Assembly: GCA_963724495.1 (NCBI GenBank) | Contig: CAVRUZ010000008.1 | Coordinates: forward strand, 1 to 64,000 | Origin: CAVRUZ01 sp963724495 | GTDB lineage: Bacteria; Actinomycetota; Actinomycetes; Propionibacteriales; DAIQRJ01 | DNA: 64,000 bases | Direction: 5' to 3' | In this document: piece after piece, positions 18,869 to 27,350 of the stretch | Layout: each line of letters begins with the position of its first letter | Numbering within the stretch: the first letter of the stretch is position 1 | Translations under genes and position numbers: made by a program | The notes under the pieces: model-generated | Told to the model about the DNA's origin: nothing | Databases searched by the model: none | The model's input: the letters and a program-made list of their open reading frames with translations, nothing else

Positions 18869-19093
18869 TCACCAGTTGCGGTAGCCACTCTCCCGGGGCA
18901 TCAGGATCCACAGGATCGGGTAGACGATCAGCTGGGACCCTGGAATCACCATCAAGATGACGACGAACAGCAGGCGGGCGAGCCACGGGTTGAGCCCGAA
19001 GCGACGGCCGAGGCCGGCGCAGACACCGCCGAGCACGCCGCCGCTGCGGGGGCGGACCAAGCCTTGTGAGGCCATCGAGTCGTGAACCGTCAT
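18869..19093 (-). CDS. PspC-domain membrane protein
   Basis: A 74-residue protein: VRPRSGGVLGGVCAGLGRRF then LNPWLARLLFVVILMVIPGS and QLIVYPILWILMPRE. This is the PspC domain (amphipathic GVCxGLG stretch plus one or two membrane helices), found in phage-shock and envelope-stress proteins. The ATG at 19093 follows AAGGAGTT at proper spacing. No psp operon neighbours are seen. Confidence 0.88.
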   Translation of the reverse strand: MTVHDSMASQGLVRPRSGGVLGGVCAGLGRRFGLNPWLARLLFVVILMVIPGSQLIVYPILWILMPRESGYRNW

Positions 19094-19243
19094 GGGGTGG
19101 AACTCCTTGCGACTCTTGCTGGGGGCGGCACTTCCGCCCTGCACGACTTACTCTGCCCCGGTCCTGCCACTCGCGGCTATGGGGGTGAGCCCTGAGCCGC
19201 CCCTGGCCGACCCATGGTTCGGCGGCACTGGCACAGTCCAGCC

Positions 19244-19765
19244 ATGCCTGAGTCAACAGGGGTCGCGACCGTCCTGCCCGGCGGGTACTACGGTCACCAG
19301 CTGCCGTTGCTGCTGTTCGCGGGTCTGCTCCTGGAACAACACGGCCTGGAAGTCAACCGGGTGGAGTGGTCCGATCCCGGTGGCGGACGGCAACCAGCGT
19401 TGGCCGAGGCCGCGCAGGCGATCAGCGCGGTGGACACCACGAGGAAGCACGTGGTCGTGGGCAAGTCGCTGGGCACGTTGGCGCTTCCGCTGGCGGTCCA
19501 GGCCGGTCTCCCTGGCATCTGGCTCACCCCACTCTGCAACGAACCAGAGGTTGCCTCCGCGATCCGGGCGGCGACGGCGCCGACACTGCTGGTGGGCGGT
19601 ACGGGCGATCAGTCCTGGGACGGCGATGTGGCTCGGTCCGGCCTCGCAGAGGTACTGGAGCTCGACGGCGCCGACCATGCCCTGGCGCTGCCGGATGCGG
19701 TCGCGTCGGTGGAGTACCTCCATCAGGTGGTCGTCGCGATGGCGGCATTCCTCGACCGGATCTAG
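19244..19765 (+). CDS. Alpha/beta-hydrolase-like protein
   Basis: A 173-residue protein with a nucleophile elbow HVVVGKSLGTLALPLAVQ, a strand-loop LLVGGTGDQSWDGDVA that would bring the Asp, and a likely His in LDGADHALALPD. These fit a small alpha/beta hydrolase of the dienelactone-hydrolase/lipase-like kind. Substrate is unknown. Its TAG stop doubles as the start of the TAGCGT promoter element of the next gene. Confidence 0.7.
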   Translation: MPESTGVATVLPGGYYGHQLPLLLFAGLLLEQHGLEVNRVEWSDPGGGRQPALAEAAQAISAVDTTRKHVVVGKSLGTLALPLAVQAGLPGIWLTPLCNEPEVASAIRAATAPTLLVGGTGDQSWDGDVARSGLAEVLELDGADHALALPDAVASVEYLHQVVVAMAAFLDRI

Positions 19766-19768
19766 CGT
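19763..19768 (+). promoter_or_regulatory. -10 element for probable leaderless gene at 19775
   Basis: TAGCGT ends 6 bases before the ATG of the alcohol dehydrogenase and overlaps the stop codon of the gene before it. Confidence 0.5.
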
Positions 19769-19774
19769 CACGCC

Positions 19775-20798
19775 ATGCGTGGTCTTCTTCTACCCGGTAA
19801 CAGCACCGTCGAGCTTCGCGAGCTGCCCGATCCGTCGCCGGGCCACGGCCAGGTGGTGTTGGCGATGCGGGCGTCGACGATCTGCGGCAGCGACGTCCGC
19901 GCGATCTACCGCGAGCACATCGGCACCGGTGCCGAGGCCTACGCCGGAGTGGTGGCGGGACACGAGCCCTGCGGTGAGGTCGTCGCGGTCGGACCGGGCG
20001 TCCGGACCGCGGAGATCGGCGACCGGATGGCGGTGTACCACATCAGCGGCTGCGGCCTGTGCGACGAATGCCGCAAGGGCTATCAGATCAGCTGCACAGG
20101 TCCGGGTCGGGCGGCCTACGGCTGGCAGCGCGACGGCGGGCATGCCGACTACCTGCTGGCGGAGGAGCGTGATCTGCGTCCGGCTGCCCGACGGGGTCAG
20201 CTGGCTCGACGGCGCCTCCGCTGCGTGTGGTGGGTCGACGTCCTACGAGGCGCTGTGCCGGGTGGCGGTCTCGGGGCGCGACCGCGTGCTGATCACCGGC
20301 CTCGGCCCGGTCGGCCTGTTCGCGGGCCGGCTCGCGCAGGCGATGGGAGCCAGTCAGGTCGTCGGGACCGATCCCAGCGCCGGCCGGCGGGCCTTGGCCG
20401 AGTCGACGGGATGCGTCCACGTGGCCGTGGGTGCAGACGACCTGCCGGACACACTCGGCGATGGAGCGGAGGTGTCGATCGACTGCTCGGGCAGTGGCGC
20501 CGGTCAGTTGACCGCGCTGCAGCACACCGCGCGGTGGGGCCGCGTCGCGCTGGTCGGCGAGGGTGGCCAGCTCAGCGTCGACGTCAGCCAGGTGATCATC
20601 CACAAGCAGCTGACGATCCACGGCTCGTGGGTCAGCTCGACCCAGGGCATGCGCCGTCTTCTCGAACTGCTCGAACGCTGGGACATCCACCTCGACGACC
20701 TGGTCACCGACACCTTCGCGCTCAGCCACGGCGCGGATGCCTACCGGGTCGCCGACGCCGGGCAGTCCGGCAAGGCGGCTATCGTCTGGCCAGGCTGA
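19775..20798 (+). CDS. Zinc-dependent alcohol/polyol dehydrogenase, MDR family (one frameshift)
   Basis: The first part has the catalytic zinc Cys in STICGSDVRAIYREH, the GHE motif (VVAGHEPCGEVVAVG) and the structural zinc Cys set CGLCDECRKGYQISC. Near 20170 the frame changes, and the next frame continues DGVSWLDGASAACGGSTSYE, the Rossmann motif VLITGLGPVGLFAGRLAQAM and ends with WDIHLDDLVTDTFALS. Joined, it is a normal medium-chain dehydrogenase of about 340 residues. Alcohol, threonine or polyol dehydrogenase activity is possible; substrate is not readable. Confidence 0.85.
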
Positions 20799-20810
20799 CG
20801 GGAGGACGCC

Positions 20811-21440
20811 ATGTCGTTCGGATCGGACATGCCAGCCAGGTCTCCCTGGCCCGCTTCTGGATTCCTGCAGGTGCCGCCGACCTCGCCCGAGGTCCAGCGC
20901 TTGTACGACGACGACGCCGAGCGGATGGGCTTCGTCATGAACCTCTCGCACCTGTGGGCATACCGTCCGGCCGCGCACCACGCGCTCTTCGACATGGTCG
21001 GGCAGACGGTCCAGGCCAGCAGCCTGACCATGCGGCAGCGCGGCATCCTCATTTCGGCCGGTGTATCGGCACTCGGCGACTCCTACTGCTCCCTCGCCTG
21101 GGGCCGTCGTCTCGCCGACGCTGCGGATCCCGAGATCGCCGGCGGCGTGCTCAGCGGCGACGATGCAGGACTGGACGCACCCGAGCAGGCGCTCGCCCAG
21201 TGGGCACGCCTGGTCGCGACCGACCCGACCGGCACGAGTCCCGACGACGTTCAGCTGCTGCGGGACGCCGGCTTCGACGACGCGCAGATCTTCGAGATCA
21301 CGGTGTTCGTCGCGCTCCGGCTGGCCTTCTCCACCGTCAATGCCGCGCTCGGCGTGCTCCCGGATCGCGAGCTCGACGACGCAGCGCCGGGGCCCGTTCG
21401 CGAGGCCGTGACCTACGGGCGGCCGGTCAGCCCGGCTTAG
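20811..21440 (+). CDS. Carboxymuconolactone decarboxylase / AhpD-like protein
   Basis: A 209-residue helical protein. RLYDDDAERMGFVMNLSHLW and the core GVSALGDSYCSLAWGRRLAD match peroxidase-related AhpD-like proteins. The core lacks the first Cys of the usual CxxC (here DSYC), so classical disulfide reduction is doubtful. It starts 12 bases after the dehydrogenase with GGAGG upstream and is probably co-transcribed. Confidence 0.7.
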   Translation: MSFGSDMPARSPWPASGFLQVPPTSPEVQRLYDDDAERMGFVMNLSHLWAYRPAAHHALFDMVGQTVQASSLTMRQRGILISAGVSALGDSYCSLAWGRRLADAADPEIAGGVLSGDDAGLDAPEQALAQWARLVATDPTGTSPDDVQLLRDAGFDDAQIFEITVFVALRLAFSTVNAALGVLPDRELDDAAPGPVREAVTYGRPVSPA

Positions 21441-21518
21441 CCGAGGTAGCTCAGTTCGAACCGGCCCATAGCGGACTTCGGCCGGTGTCCGCCGTCCGTC
21501 GACCCCGGAGCGCGTACT

Positions 21519-21524
21519 AGCGTG
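21519..21524 (+). promoter_or_regulatory. Likely -10 element for the aldo/keto reductase gene at 21585
   Basis: TAGCGT lies 60 bases before the ATG, which has its own GGAG site. This would give a leader of about 50 bases. Confidence 0.4.
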
Positions 21525-21584
21525 GACGGGTTGCCCGTGGTTACGGGCGGCAGTGGACGGGGGTCGACGAACGGAGTGGAAAAC

Positions 21585-22562
21585 ATGGAGTACCGCCATC
21601 TCGGCAGGACCGGCTTGCGGGTGTCACCGCTGTGTCTGGGCACGATGAACTTCGGTCCGCAGACCAGCGAGCCGGACAGCCACACGATCATGGACGCCGC
21701 GCACGAGCACGGCATCAACTTCTTCGACAGCGCGAACGGGTACGGCGGTCGCGGCAAGACCGAGGAGATCATCGGTCGCTGGTTCGCCACCGGCGGCGGT
21801 CGACGCGAACGCACCGTGCTGGCCACCAAGCTCTACGGCGACATGGGTGACTGGCCCAACGAGGGCAAGCTGTCCGCGTTGAACATTCGCCGTGCCGCCG
21901 ACGCCTCGTTGAAGCGGCTGCAGACCGACTACATCGACCTGTACCAGATGCACCACATCGACCGCGAGACCCCGTGGGACGAGATCTGGGAAGCGTTCAG
22001 TGTCCTTCGCCAGCAGGGCAAGGTCTTGTACTTCGGGTCGAGCAACTTCGCCGGCTGGCACATCGCCCAGGCCCAGGCCTCCGCACACGAGCGCAACATG
22101 GTCGGCCTGGTCAGTGAGCAGTCGCTCTACAACCTGCTTGCCCGCTTCGTCGAACTCGAGGTGCTGCCCGCGGCCGAGCACTACGGCCTCGGCGTCATCC
22201 CCTGGTCGCCGCTCGCCGGCGGACTGCTCGGCGGCGTGCTTGCCAAGGAGAAGGCCGGCAGCGAGGGCCGCGGAACCGGCAACAAGGACGGCATCGACAA
22301 GAACCGCGAGGCGCTCGAGGGATTCGAGAAGCTGTGTGCGGACCTGGGCGAGCAGCCCGGGACCGTCGCGCTGGCCTGGCTGCTGACCCGGCCGGCTGTG
22401 ACCGCGCCGATCATCGGCCCGCGCACGCTCGACCAGCTGACTGACTCGCTGCGCGTCCCGGAGCTCGAGTTCTCGCAGGAGACCCTGGACAAGCTCGACG
22501 AGCTGTTCCCGGCGCCGTTCCCGAACGGGAGCAAGCCGGCCCCCGAGGCCTACGCCTGGTAG
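21585..22562 (+). CDS. Aldo/keto reductase
   Basis: A 325-residue NADPH-dependent TIM-barrel oxidoreductase. The catalytic tetrad is present: Asp48 and Tyr53 in NFFDSANGYGGRGKTEE, Lys82 in VLATKLYG and His123 or His124 in DLYQMHHID. The C-terminal cofactor part is APIIGPRTLDQLTDSLRVPE. The ATG at 21585 follows GGAGTGG. Substrate unknown. A long hairpin of the palindrome family follows the gene. Confidence 0.92.
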   Translation: MEYRHLGRTGLRVSPLCLGTMNFGPQTSEPDSHTIMDAAHEHGINFFDSANGYGGRGKTEEIIGRWFATGGGRRERTVLATKLYGDMGDWPNEGKLSALNIRRAADASLKRLQTDYIDLYQMHHIDRETPWDEIWEAFSVLRQQGKVLYFGSSNFAGWHIAQAQASAHERNMVGLVSEQSLYNLLARFVELEVLPAAEHYGLGVIPWSPLAGGLLGGVLAKEKAGSEGRGTGNKDGIDKNREALEGFEKLCADLGEQPGTVALAWLLTRPAVTAPIIGPRTLDQLTDSLRVPELEFSQETLDKLDELFPAPFPNGSKPAPEAYAW

Positions 22563-22574
22563 AGGTCATCTGAT

Positions 22575-22647
22575 CCAACGTTGAGTGGGCGCAATCTGTC
22601 GCCTAAGAAGCCCGCAGGCGACAGATTGCGCCCACTCCACGCGTTGG
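22575..22647. repeat. Extragenic palindrome, family 1, copy A
   Basis: Perfect 22-base arms at 22583-22604 and 22616-22637 with an 11-base loop, core GAGTGGGCGCAATCTGTCGC. An outer CCAACG/CGTTGG pair extends it. It sits between convergent genes (aldo/keto reductase and lactonase). Copy B at 32585 shares the core with a compensatory change. It may work as a bidirectional terminator. Confidence 0.9.
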
Positions 22648-22683
22648 GGGCGCTGCTCTGGGCGCGCGCGTGTAGGCGTCCGG

Positions 22684-23757
22684 TCAGTCCAGGCTGGGAC
22701 CTGCGGCCACGACGCAGCCCGGGCTCGGGACCGACAGCGGCTCGCCGGCAGGAGTCAGCGCCCCGGTGTCCGCGTCGATGGCGAACCGGGTGACCTCGTT
22801 GGAGTTCTCGCAGGACACGTAGAGCCAGTCACCGATCACCGCGATGTGGCGCGGCCATTGCCCGCCGACGGGTGTGTCGGACACAGGCGTGACCTCGCCG
22901 CGGTCGGCCTTGATCGTCGTGACCACGTCAGCGCCGCGGTTCGCGACGAAGAGGAAGGCGCCGTCGGTGCTGGTGGCGATCTCGCTCGGGTAGCAGTCAC
23001 CCGCTTCGCGATTCTCGACGCTGGGGCACACGTTCGCCGGTGTGAGTTCACCCGTGCTGTCGTTGAAGGAGAAGGCGGCCACCGTGGCGTCGAGTTCGTT
23101 GGCCACATAGACGAAGCCGTGCGAGAGCGAGACGGCGTGGCGTGGCCCGGCTCCGGGAGCAGTCGACCCGAACGGCGTCGGAGCGGGAGTCAACTCGCCG
23201 GTCTCCGGGTCGAGGGCGTAGACGTGCACGCGGTCGGTGCCGAGGTCGCAGACCAGCAGCCAACGACCGCTGGCGTCGAACTTGGTCTGGTGGACGTGGG
23301 CCTGTTCCTGCCGCGAGGGGTTCGGTCCGGTGCCCGTGTGCTGGACCAGGGCCGTGCGCTCGCCTAGCGAGCCGTCATCCGCGATGCGGTAGACCACGAT
23401 GCTGCCGCCGCCGTAGTTCGCGGCCACGACGAATCGGCCGGACGGGTCGATGGCCAGGTAGCAGGGCTCGACTCCCCCACTGGGTTGGCGGCCGAGGGGG
23501 CTGACGTCGCCGTCGGCGCCGATGGCGAACGCGGCGAGCCCGCCGGGTGCACCGCCCTCGACCGCGTACAGGTGCTTCCCGTCGTCGGAAAGCGTGAGAA
23601 AGCCGGGGCAGTACGCCTCTGCCGCTTCGCCGAGAACCTGCAATTCGCCGGTCTGGGGATCCTGCGTGGCGGAGGTGATTCCTGGTCCGGCGGTGACGTT
23701 GCCGTCAGGGCCTGCCGGGGTGAACGAGCCGATGTAGACGCGGCGGGGACTGACCAT
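22684..23757 (-). CDS. Lactonase-family beta-propeller protein (6-phosphogluconolactonase-like)
   Basis: A 357-residue protein of the cytosolic seven-bladed lactonase (Pgl-type) family. Repeats such as PGFLTLSDDGKHLYAVE, PCYLAIDPSGRFVVAANYGG, HQTKFDASGRWLLVCDLGTD and PRHIAVIGDWLYVSCEN are typical blades. VHVYALDPETGEL and similar motifs recur. Hydrolysis of 6-phosphogluconolactone or another lactone is likely but not proven. The ATG at 23757 has TAACCT 6 bases upstream (23769-23764) and no ribosome-binding site, so it is probably leaderless. Confidence 0.85.
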   Translation of the reverse strand: MVSPRRVYIGSFTPAGPDGNVTAGPGITSATQDPQTGELQVLGEAAEAYCPGFLTLSDDGKHLYAVEGGAPGGLAAFAIGADGDVSPLGRQPSGGVEPCYLAIDPSGRFVVAANYGGGSIVVYRIADDGSLGERTALVQHTGTGPNPSRQEQAHVHQTKFDASGRWLLVCDLGTDRVHVYALDPETGELTPAPTPFGSTAPGAGPRHAVSLSHGFVYVANELDATVAAFSFNDSTGELTPANVCPSVENREAGDCYPSEIATSTDGAFLFVANRGADVVTTIKADRGEVTPVSDTPVGGQWPRHIAVIGDWLYVSCENSNEVTRFAIDADTGALTPAGEPLSVPSPGCVVAAGPSLD

Positions 23758-23763
23758 GCCGGG

Positions 23764-23769
23764 AGGTTA
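23764..23769 (-). promoter_or_regulatory. -10 element for probable leaderless lactonase gene
   Basis: On the minus strand TAACCT is followed by six bases and the ATG at 23757. Confidence 0.45.
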
Positions 23770-23891
23770 TCCGCCATCGCTTCCGGTCCGAAGCCGCCGC
23801 CGTACTCAGAGTGAGGATGACGTGAACCGGACGTCAGGGGCGCCACGCGACGAGAGTCGGCGGGTCGGCTCGCGGGTAACCTGTGCCGGCC

Positions 23892-23964
23892 GCCCTCGTA
23901 GCTCAGAGGATAGAGCGTGGGTTTCCTAAACCCTGCGTCGCAGGTTCGAGTCCTGCCGGGGGCA
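23892..23964 (+). tRNA. tRNA-Arg (anticodon CCT)
   Basis: All four arms can be drawn: acceptor GCCCTCG with CGGGGGC, D-arm GCTC/GAGC, anticodon stem closing the loop TTCCTAA (anticodon CCT, reading AGG), and T-arm GCAGG-TTCGAGT-CCTGC. The discriminator is A and CCA is not encoded. The 3' half, from 23919 on, is repeated at 27407 and in part at 30040, so it is the attachment site of integrated elements. Confidence 0.95.
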
Positions 23965-23966
23965 CC
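23919..23966 (+). repeat. Attachment site 1 (within tRNA-Arg)
   Basis: A 48-base sequence from GGGTTTCC in the anticodon arm to GGGGGCACC past the tRNA end. It is identical to 27407-27454 and shares its last 35 bases with 30040-30074. This is the att core of the integrated elements; integration here rebuilds the tRNA 3' end. Confidence 0.9.
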
Positions 23967-23973
23967 GACAAAA

Positions 23974-23984
23974 GCGCAGGTCAG
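23974..23984 (+). repeat. Candidate integrase arm site GCGCAGGTCAG (copy 1)
   Basis: GCGCAGGTCAG lies 7 bases past att1. The same 11-mer recurs at 27351 and 27382, and its reverse complement (10 of 11) at 27459. Repeats of this kind beside att sites are typical of integrase arm-type binding sites; the assignment is inference. Confidence 0.45.
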
Positions 23985-24615
23985 CGGGGGTGCGCGGTCG
24001 ACGCGGCCCGGATCGGCTGGACGTCTGCTCCGCGCCTGCTCCGCGAGCGCTCCGCGACCGCGGCCGTAATCGACTCGTCGAGGCGGCTGCGCGAGCGAAT
24101 CGAGATCGTCGTCGAACAGGTCTGCGTACACCCGCAACGTGACCAACGGGTCGGCATGCCCGAGCTGACGCGCGACCGCGAGCACGTTGGCCCCGCCCGA
24201 TACGAGCAGGCTCGCGGCCGTGTGCCGCAGCTCGTGCGGCACCCAGCCCCTCGAGGCCAGCGCGCGCCGCGGCGGGGTCGAACACGTCCCGCCGGAAGTT
24301 CGATAACCGCAGCGCCGTTCGTCGGCGACTCGTGAACACCCGATCGGCCGGCGCCTTGCCCTCGACCTGTCGAGCCAACTTGTCGAGCACCTGCGCGGGG
24401 ATGACGACTGACCTGCGCTCGTGGTCCTTCGGCGACTCGTCGGCGAACACGCCGTCGATCTCCGTGGAGGGTTTCGACGACCTCGAGACGACGGCGGAGG
24501 AAGTCCAGCGACCGCACCCGCATGCCGGCCAGTTCGCCCCACCGGATGCCGGTGTAGGCGAGCACGGCGATCGGGAGCGCGTCGTCGCCGGCAGCGTCGA
24601 GCAGGTCGATGGCCG
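23981..24615 (-). pseudogene. Tyrosine recombinase (phage integrase), catalytic half only, frameshifted
   Basis: Reading leftward from 24615, ALPIAVLAYTGIRWGELAGM carries the first catalytic Arg. FADESPKDHERRSVVIPAQV continues the domain, and VPHELRHTAASLLVSGGANV (HxLR) plus ARQLGHADPLVTLRVYADLF (second His and nucleophile Tyr) complete the active site. The three pieces lie in different frames. The whole N-terminal arm-binding domain is missing: at 24615 the sequence runs straight into an opposite-strand gene. In one frame the end is 23981; in another it stays open through the tRNA. It sits next to att1 and points toward it, as integrases usually do. Confidence 0.8.
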
Positions 24616-24810
24616 GTGATCGCCTACGCCACCCCCGAGGCCAAGCTCGGCCGTCGTCTCGGCGTCCCCACGACGGCCGTCGCCGCAGCCGCCGCGGCGG
24701 CGTTCGGGCGCAGCTTCACCGAGCAGCGCGACACCCTGGCCGAGCAGCGGATCGCCGCCGGCGCCACCCCGGGCGGCGCGTCGACTCGCCACCCTCACCC
24801 TGGCCGCTGA
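24616..24810 (+). CDS. Small phage-type protein, probably N-terminally truncated
   Basis: A GTG at 24616 gives VIAYATPEAKLGRRLGVPTT and FGRSFTEQRDTLAEQRIAAG, then ends at 24810. In another frame RRLATLTLAADLQRIG follows, so the true end may be frameshifted. The pattern resembles small accessory proteins seen ahead of HNH genes in actinophages, but I recognise no named family. Its 5' end abuts the broken integrase gene, which suggests an internal deletion. Confidence 0.35.
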   Translation: MIAYATPEAKLGRRLGVPTTAVAAAAAAAFGRSFTEQRDTLAEQRIAAGATPGGASTRHPHPGR

Positions 24811-24842
24811 CCTGCAACGCATCGGGCCACCATCGGCCGGGC

Positions 24843-25106
24843 ATGAGCGCGCGGATCGGCGGGCACCGCTGGCGCCGGGTCATGGCCTACGCCCACGCAC
24901 GCGACGGCTACCTCTGCCAACTCCGGCTGCCCGGCTGCCTCGGTCGGGCCACCACCGGCGACCACATCATCCCGGTATCGGTGGCACCCGAACGTGAGCT
25001 CGACCCCAGCAACGTCCGCGCCGCCTGCGTGCCGTGCAACCTGCGTCGAGGCGACCGCACCGTCGACCGGATCGGGCCGCTGCCGTCGCCCCGGTGGCTG
25101 TCGTGA
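24843..25106 (+). CDS. HNH endonuclease (phage type)
   Basis: An 87-residue protein: MSARIGGHRWRRVMAYAHAR, then a zinc-HNH core with CQLRLPGCLGRATTGDHIIP and NVRAACVPCNLRRGDRT. The two Cys pairs and the GDHIIP segment match the HNH nucleases found beside terminase genes in actinophages, where they help packaging. No terminase is left here. The ATG at 24843 is chosen; the frame is open further upstream. Confidence 0.85.
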   Translation: MSARIGGHRWRRVMAYAHARDGYLCQLRLPGCLGRATTGDHIIPVSVAPERELDPSNVRAACVPCNLRRGDRTVDRIGPLPSPRWLS

Positions 25107-25169
25107 CCACACCTGTCGTGAACCCCGTCGTTCCGCTAGTTGCGCGGGCCTGTCTGGGGTCGTCTGGCA

Positions 25170-25202
25170 GAAGAAACTGGCCGTGCGACCGTCAGCTTCT
25201 TC
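25170..25202. terminator. Hairpin between convergent HNH and SnoaL genes
   Basis: GAAGAAACTG at 25170 pairs with CAGCTTCTTC at 25193 with one mismatch and a 13-base loop. It lies in the 124-base gap between two converging genes. Confidence 0.5.
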
Positions 25203-25230
25203 GTGCCCGGCCGATCAGCGCCTTCCCGCT

Positions 25231-25608
25231 TCAGGCGCTCGGGATTTGAAGACCCAGCTTCTGCACGAAGTCCTCCGACTTGACGTACGAGAGCTTCTCG
25301 GCGATACGACCCTCTCGCACGCGGAAGATGTCGGCTCCCCGGATGCGATCGCGCTCGGGATCCTTGACATCGAAGGCGTACGACCAGAGGACAACGACAG
25401 CATCTCCGAGCGCAATCGTCTGTTCGGTATCGAACCAGCCCGCCGACATCAACTCGAAGGCACGAGTCAATACGGCGCGAACAGACTCCTGGCCCTCGAA
25501 GCGACCCCCGCTCGTGTTCTCGAAAATCACGTCATCGGTCATCAGCCCCATCACTGCCTCGATGTCGTGGCGGTTGAACGCTTCGTTGAATCGCGCAACG
25601 ACGTCCAT
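25231..25608 (-). CDS. SnoaL-like / NTF2-fold protein
   Basis: A 125-residue protein. MDVVARFNEAFNRHDIEAVM, LMTDDVIFENTSGGRFEGQE, AVVVLWSYAFDVKDPERDRI and RGADIFRVREGRIAEKLSYV are the standard cone-fold pattern. Such proteins are isomerases, cyclases or simply ligand-binding; none can be chosen here. The ATG at 25608 follows AGGAGG closely. It lies inside element 1 and may be captured host DNA. Confidence 0.8.
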   Translation of the reverse strand: MDVVARFNEAFNRHDIEAVMGLMTDDVIFENTSGGRFEGQESVRAVLTRAFELMSAGWFDTEQTIALGDAVVVLWSYAFDVKDPERDRIRGADIFRVREGRIAEKLSYVKSEDFVQKLGLQIPSA

Positions 25609-26213
25609 TACGACCTCCTGGTCGACGTGAGTTGTGGGCGGCACCTTGCCCCCGAGCGAAACCAGCTGTCTAGGGTGCCGATCTACGAGATCGCGAACCA
25701 CGAGCACAGCGACGGGCGACGACGACGCCGCGGTTTCTTGGTAGGTCGAGCCACGACACCCCGCGCCACGTCGAAATATCCCCCCACGACCACCCAGGGT
25801 CGAAATCGCCAAATCAGCGCGGTTGATCGAAGAATTGTTCGATTTCCTGGCGATTCGGCGCCCGTCGACCTGACGAGCTGGACCGGAACGCCCTCGAGGT
25901 GTCACCGGCGAGGTGTCGGTGCCCCGGCCTACCGTTCGCGCCGCGGGCTGCCTGCCTCGCATGGGTCCCCCGACCGGGACGGCGCCCACCTCGCGGTCAC
26001 CCGGGACGCCGCCGGGCGACTACGGCCGGATCTGATCGACGCGTCCCCTACGGAGACCTCGCCGCCACAGCATCGGTTCCCGCCATTCGGGTTGACCCGG
26101 ACACGTGGACCGACTGCTCGTTCGCATCCCCTCGGCCCGGAGATCACCCTGACCGAGCGGGACGAAGTCTCTCGGTGATCGATTTGATGCCTAGGCCCAG
26201 CGTCCGTGAACCG
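25609..26213. other. 605-base gap with a large imperfect dyad
   Basis: No convincing gene. The notable feature is a nested dyad at 25801-25857: AATCGCC pairs with GGCGATT, and ATCGAA-gaattg-TTCGAT forms the centre. It may be an operator for one of the divergent flanking genes. A long plus-strand open frame covers part of this gap but does not look coding. Confidence 0.4.
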
Positions 26214-26219
26214 TACGGT
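26214..26219 (+). promoter_or_regulatory. -10 element for probable leaderless YihY-type gene
   Basis: TACGGT ends 6 bases before the GTG at 26226. No ribosome-binding site is present. Confidence 0.45.
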
Positions 26220-26225
26220 CTCAGC

Positions 26226-27164
26226 GTGGATACCGCGCCGCTCACTCCCATTCCGGGCGACATCGTCGACCCCCCGGCCAAGAAGCCGCCGGAGAAGGTC
26301 AGCGCCTTCGAGTCGCGCGGAGGGTGGCTCGCCGTGGTTTTCAACCTCGGGATGAGGACCACCGTGCGCTTCACGACCTCAAGAGCGACCCTGCTCGCGG
26401 CCGGCACCACGTACTACCTCTTCCTGGCACTGCTTTCCATCCTGACCCTGGCCTACGGTGTGACGGCAGCCCTGGGAGCGGAACAGCTCGCGGCGTACAT
26501 CACCGAGGCGGTGTCCGCGGCTTTCCCGGGTCTGGTGGGTCAGTCCGGGCTCGACCCCGATCTGCTGCGAAGCACCGCCCAGGCCACCTCGATCGTCAGC
26601 GCTGTCGGGCTGCTCTACGGTTCCACCGGCGCGGTGATAGTCGCCAGCCGCTCGCTCCACGCGGTGTACGGCGCCCCGAACAACACCCGAAACCTCGTGC
26701 TGGTGCGGTTCTGGGCCTTCGGCTGGTTCCTCGTGCTCGCGCCCGTCGTCCTGTTGTCGTTCGTCAGCGCCAGCGTCACCGCCAATCTCTCCTCCCGGCT
26801 GCTTGAAGCTCTGGGCCTGTACTGGGAGGGTTCGCAGTTCTTGCTCGGCTGCATGGCCCTGGCTCTCACGATGGCGCTGAACTTCCTCGCGACGTACCTG
26901 ATACTCGGCCACCTCGGAGGCATTCGTCCGCCTCGCTTCCCCCTGCTGGTGGGTGCAGCCGTGGGGGCAGTCGTGATCGAAGTGCTCAAGCAGGCGATGG
27001 CTCTGCTGGTCAGCAACGTCATCGCCAAGCCCCAGTACGGGGCGCTTGCTGCGCCCATCGGAATCCTCTTCGTGCTCTACCTGCAGGCGATGGCTCTCTA
27101 CGGCGTCGCGTCGCTGACCGCCGCCCTGGCAGAGAAGCGCGGCACTCGCGGCCAAGTCACCTAG
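26226..27164 (+). CDS. YihY/virulence factor BrkB family membrane protein
   Basis: A roughly 312-residue protein with about six membrane helices. RATLLAAGTTYYLFLALLSI with LAYGV is the family N-terminal signature. YGSTGAVIVASRSLHAVYGA, WAFGWFLVLAPVVLLSFVSA and YGALAAPIGILFVLYLQAMA are further typical segments. The family was once called ribonuclease BN, which is wrong; the function is unknown. The GTG at 26226 is preferred for its promoter position; the frame is open upstream to 25899. It is the last gene before att2. Confidence 0.88.
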   Translation: MDTAPLTPIPGDIVDPPAKKPPEKVSAFESRGGWLAVVFNLGMRTTVRFTTSRATLLAAGTTYYLFLALLSILTLAYGVTAALGAEQLAAYITEAVSAAFPGLVGQSGLDPDLLRSTAQATSIVSAVGLLYGSTGAVIVASRSLHAVYGAPNNTRNLVLVRFWAFGWFLVLAPVVLLSFVSASVTANLSSRLLEALGLYWEGSQFLLGCMALALTMALNFLATYLILGHLGGIRPPRFPLLVGAAVGAVVIEVLKQAMALLVSNVIAKPQYGALAAPIGILFVLYLQAMALYGVASLTAALAEKRGTRGQVT

Positions 27165-27270
27165 AGGAGATCATCCGTCCTGATATTGCCTTCCAGTCAG
27201 AGGCGGGACGCGTTCTACCCCTCGTCCTTGTCGCGACGGCTGTCCTTTCAAGTATCAGCATGCTGACGTC

Positions 27271-27291
27271 CTGCTCCGCGCCTGCTCCGCG
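27271..27291 (+). repeat. Direct repeat of element 1 left-end sequence
   Basis: The 21 bases beginning CTGCTCCGCGCCTGCTCCGC are identical to 24025-24045, close to att1 in the integrase tail. Both copies are in the same orientation, one near each end of element 1. Confidence 0.6.
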
Positions 27292-27350
27292 GCAGCTCCG
27301 TGGGAGGGTGACAACGACCAGCAACGACTGTCAGACGTTGGCAGGTACAA

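Noticed and set aside
23892..23990. Minus-strand peptide GAPGRTRTCDAGFRKPTLYP across the tRNA
   Set aside because: This is the well-known false translation of the antisense of a tRNA gene, seen here because the integrase frame stays open through att1. It is not a protein.
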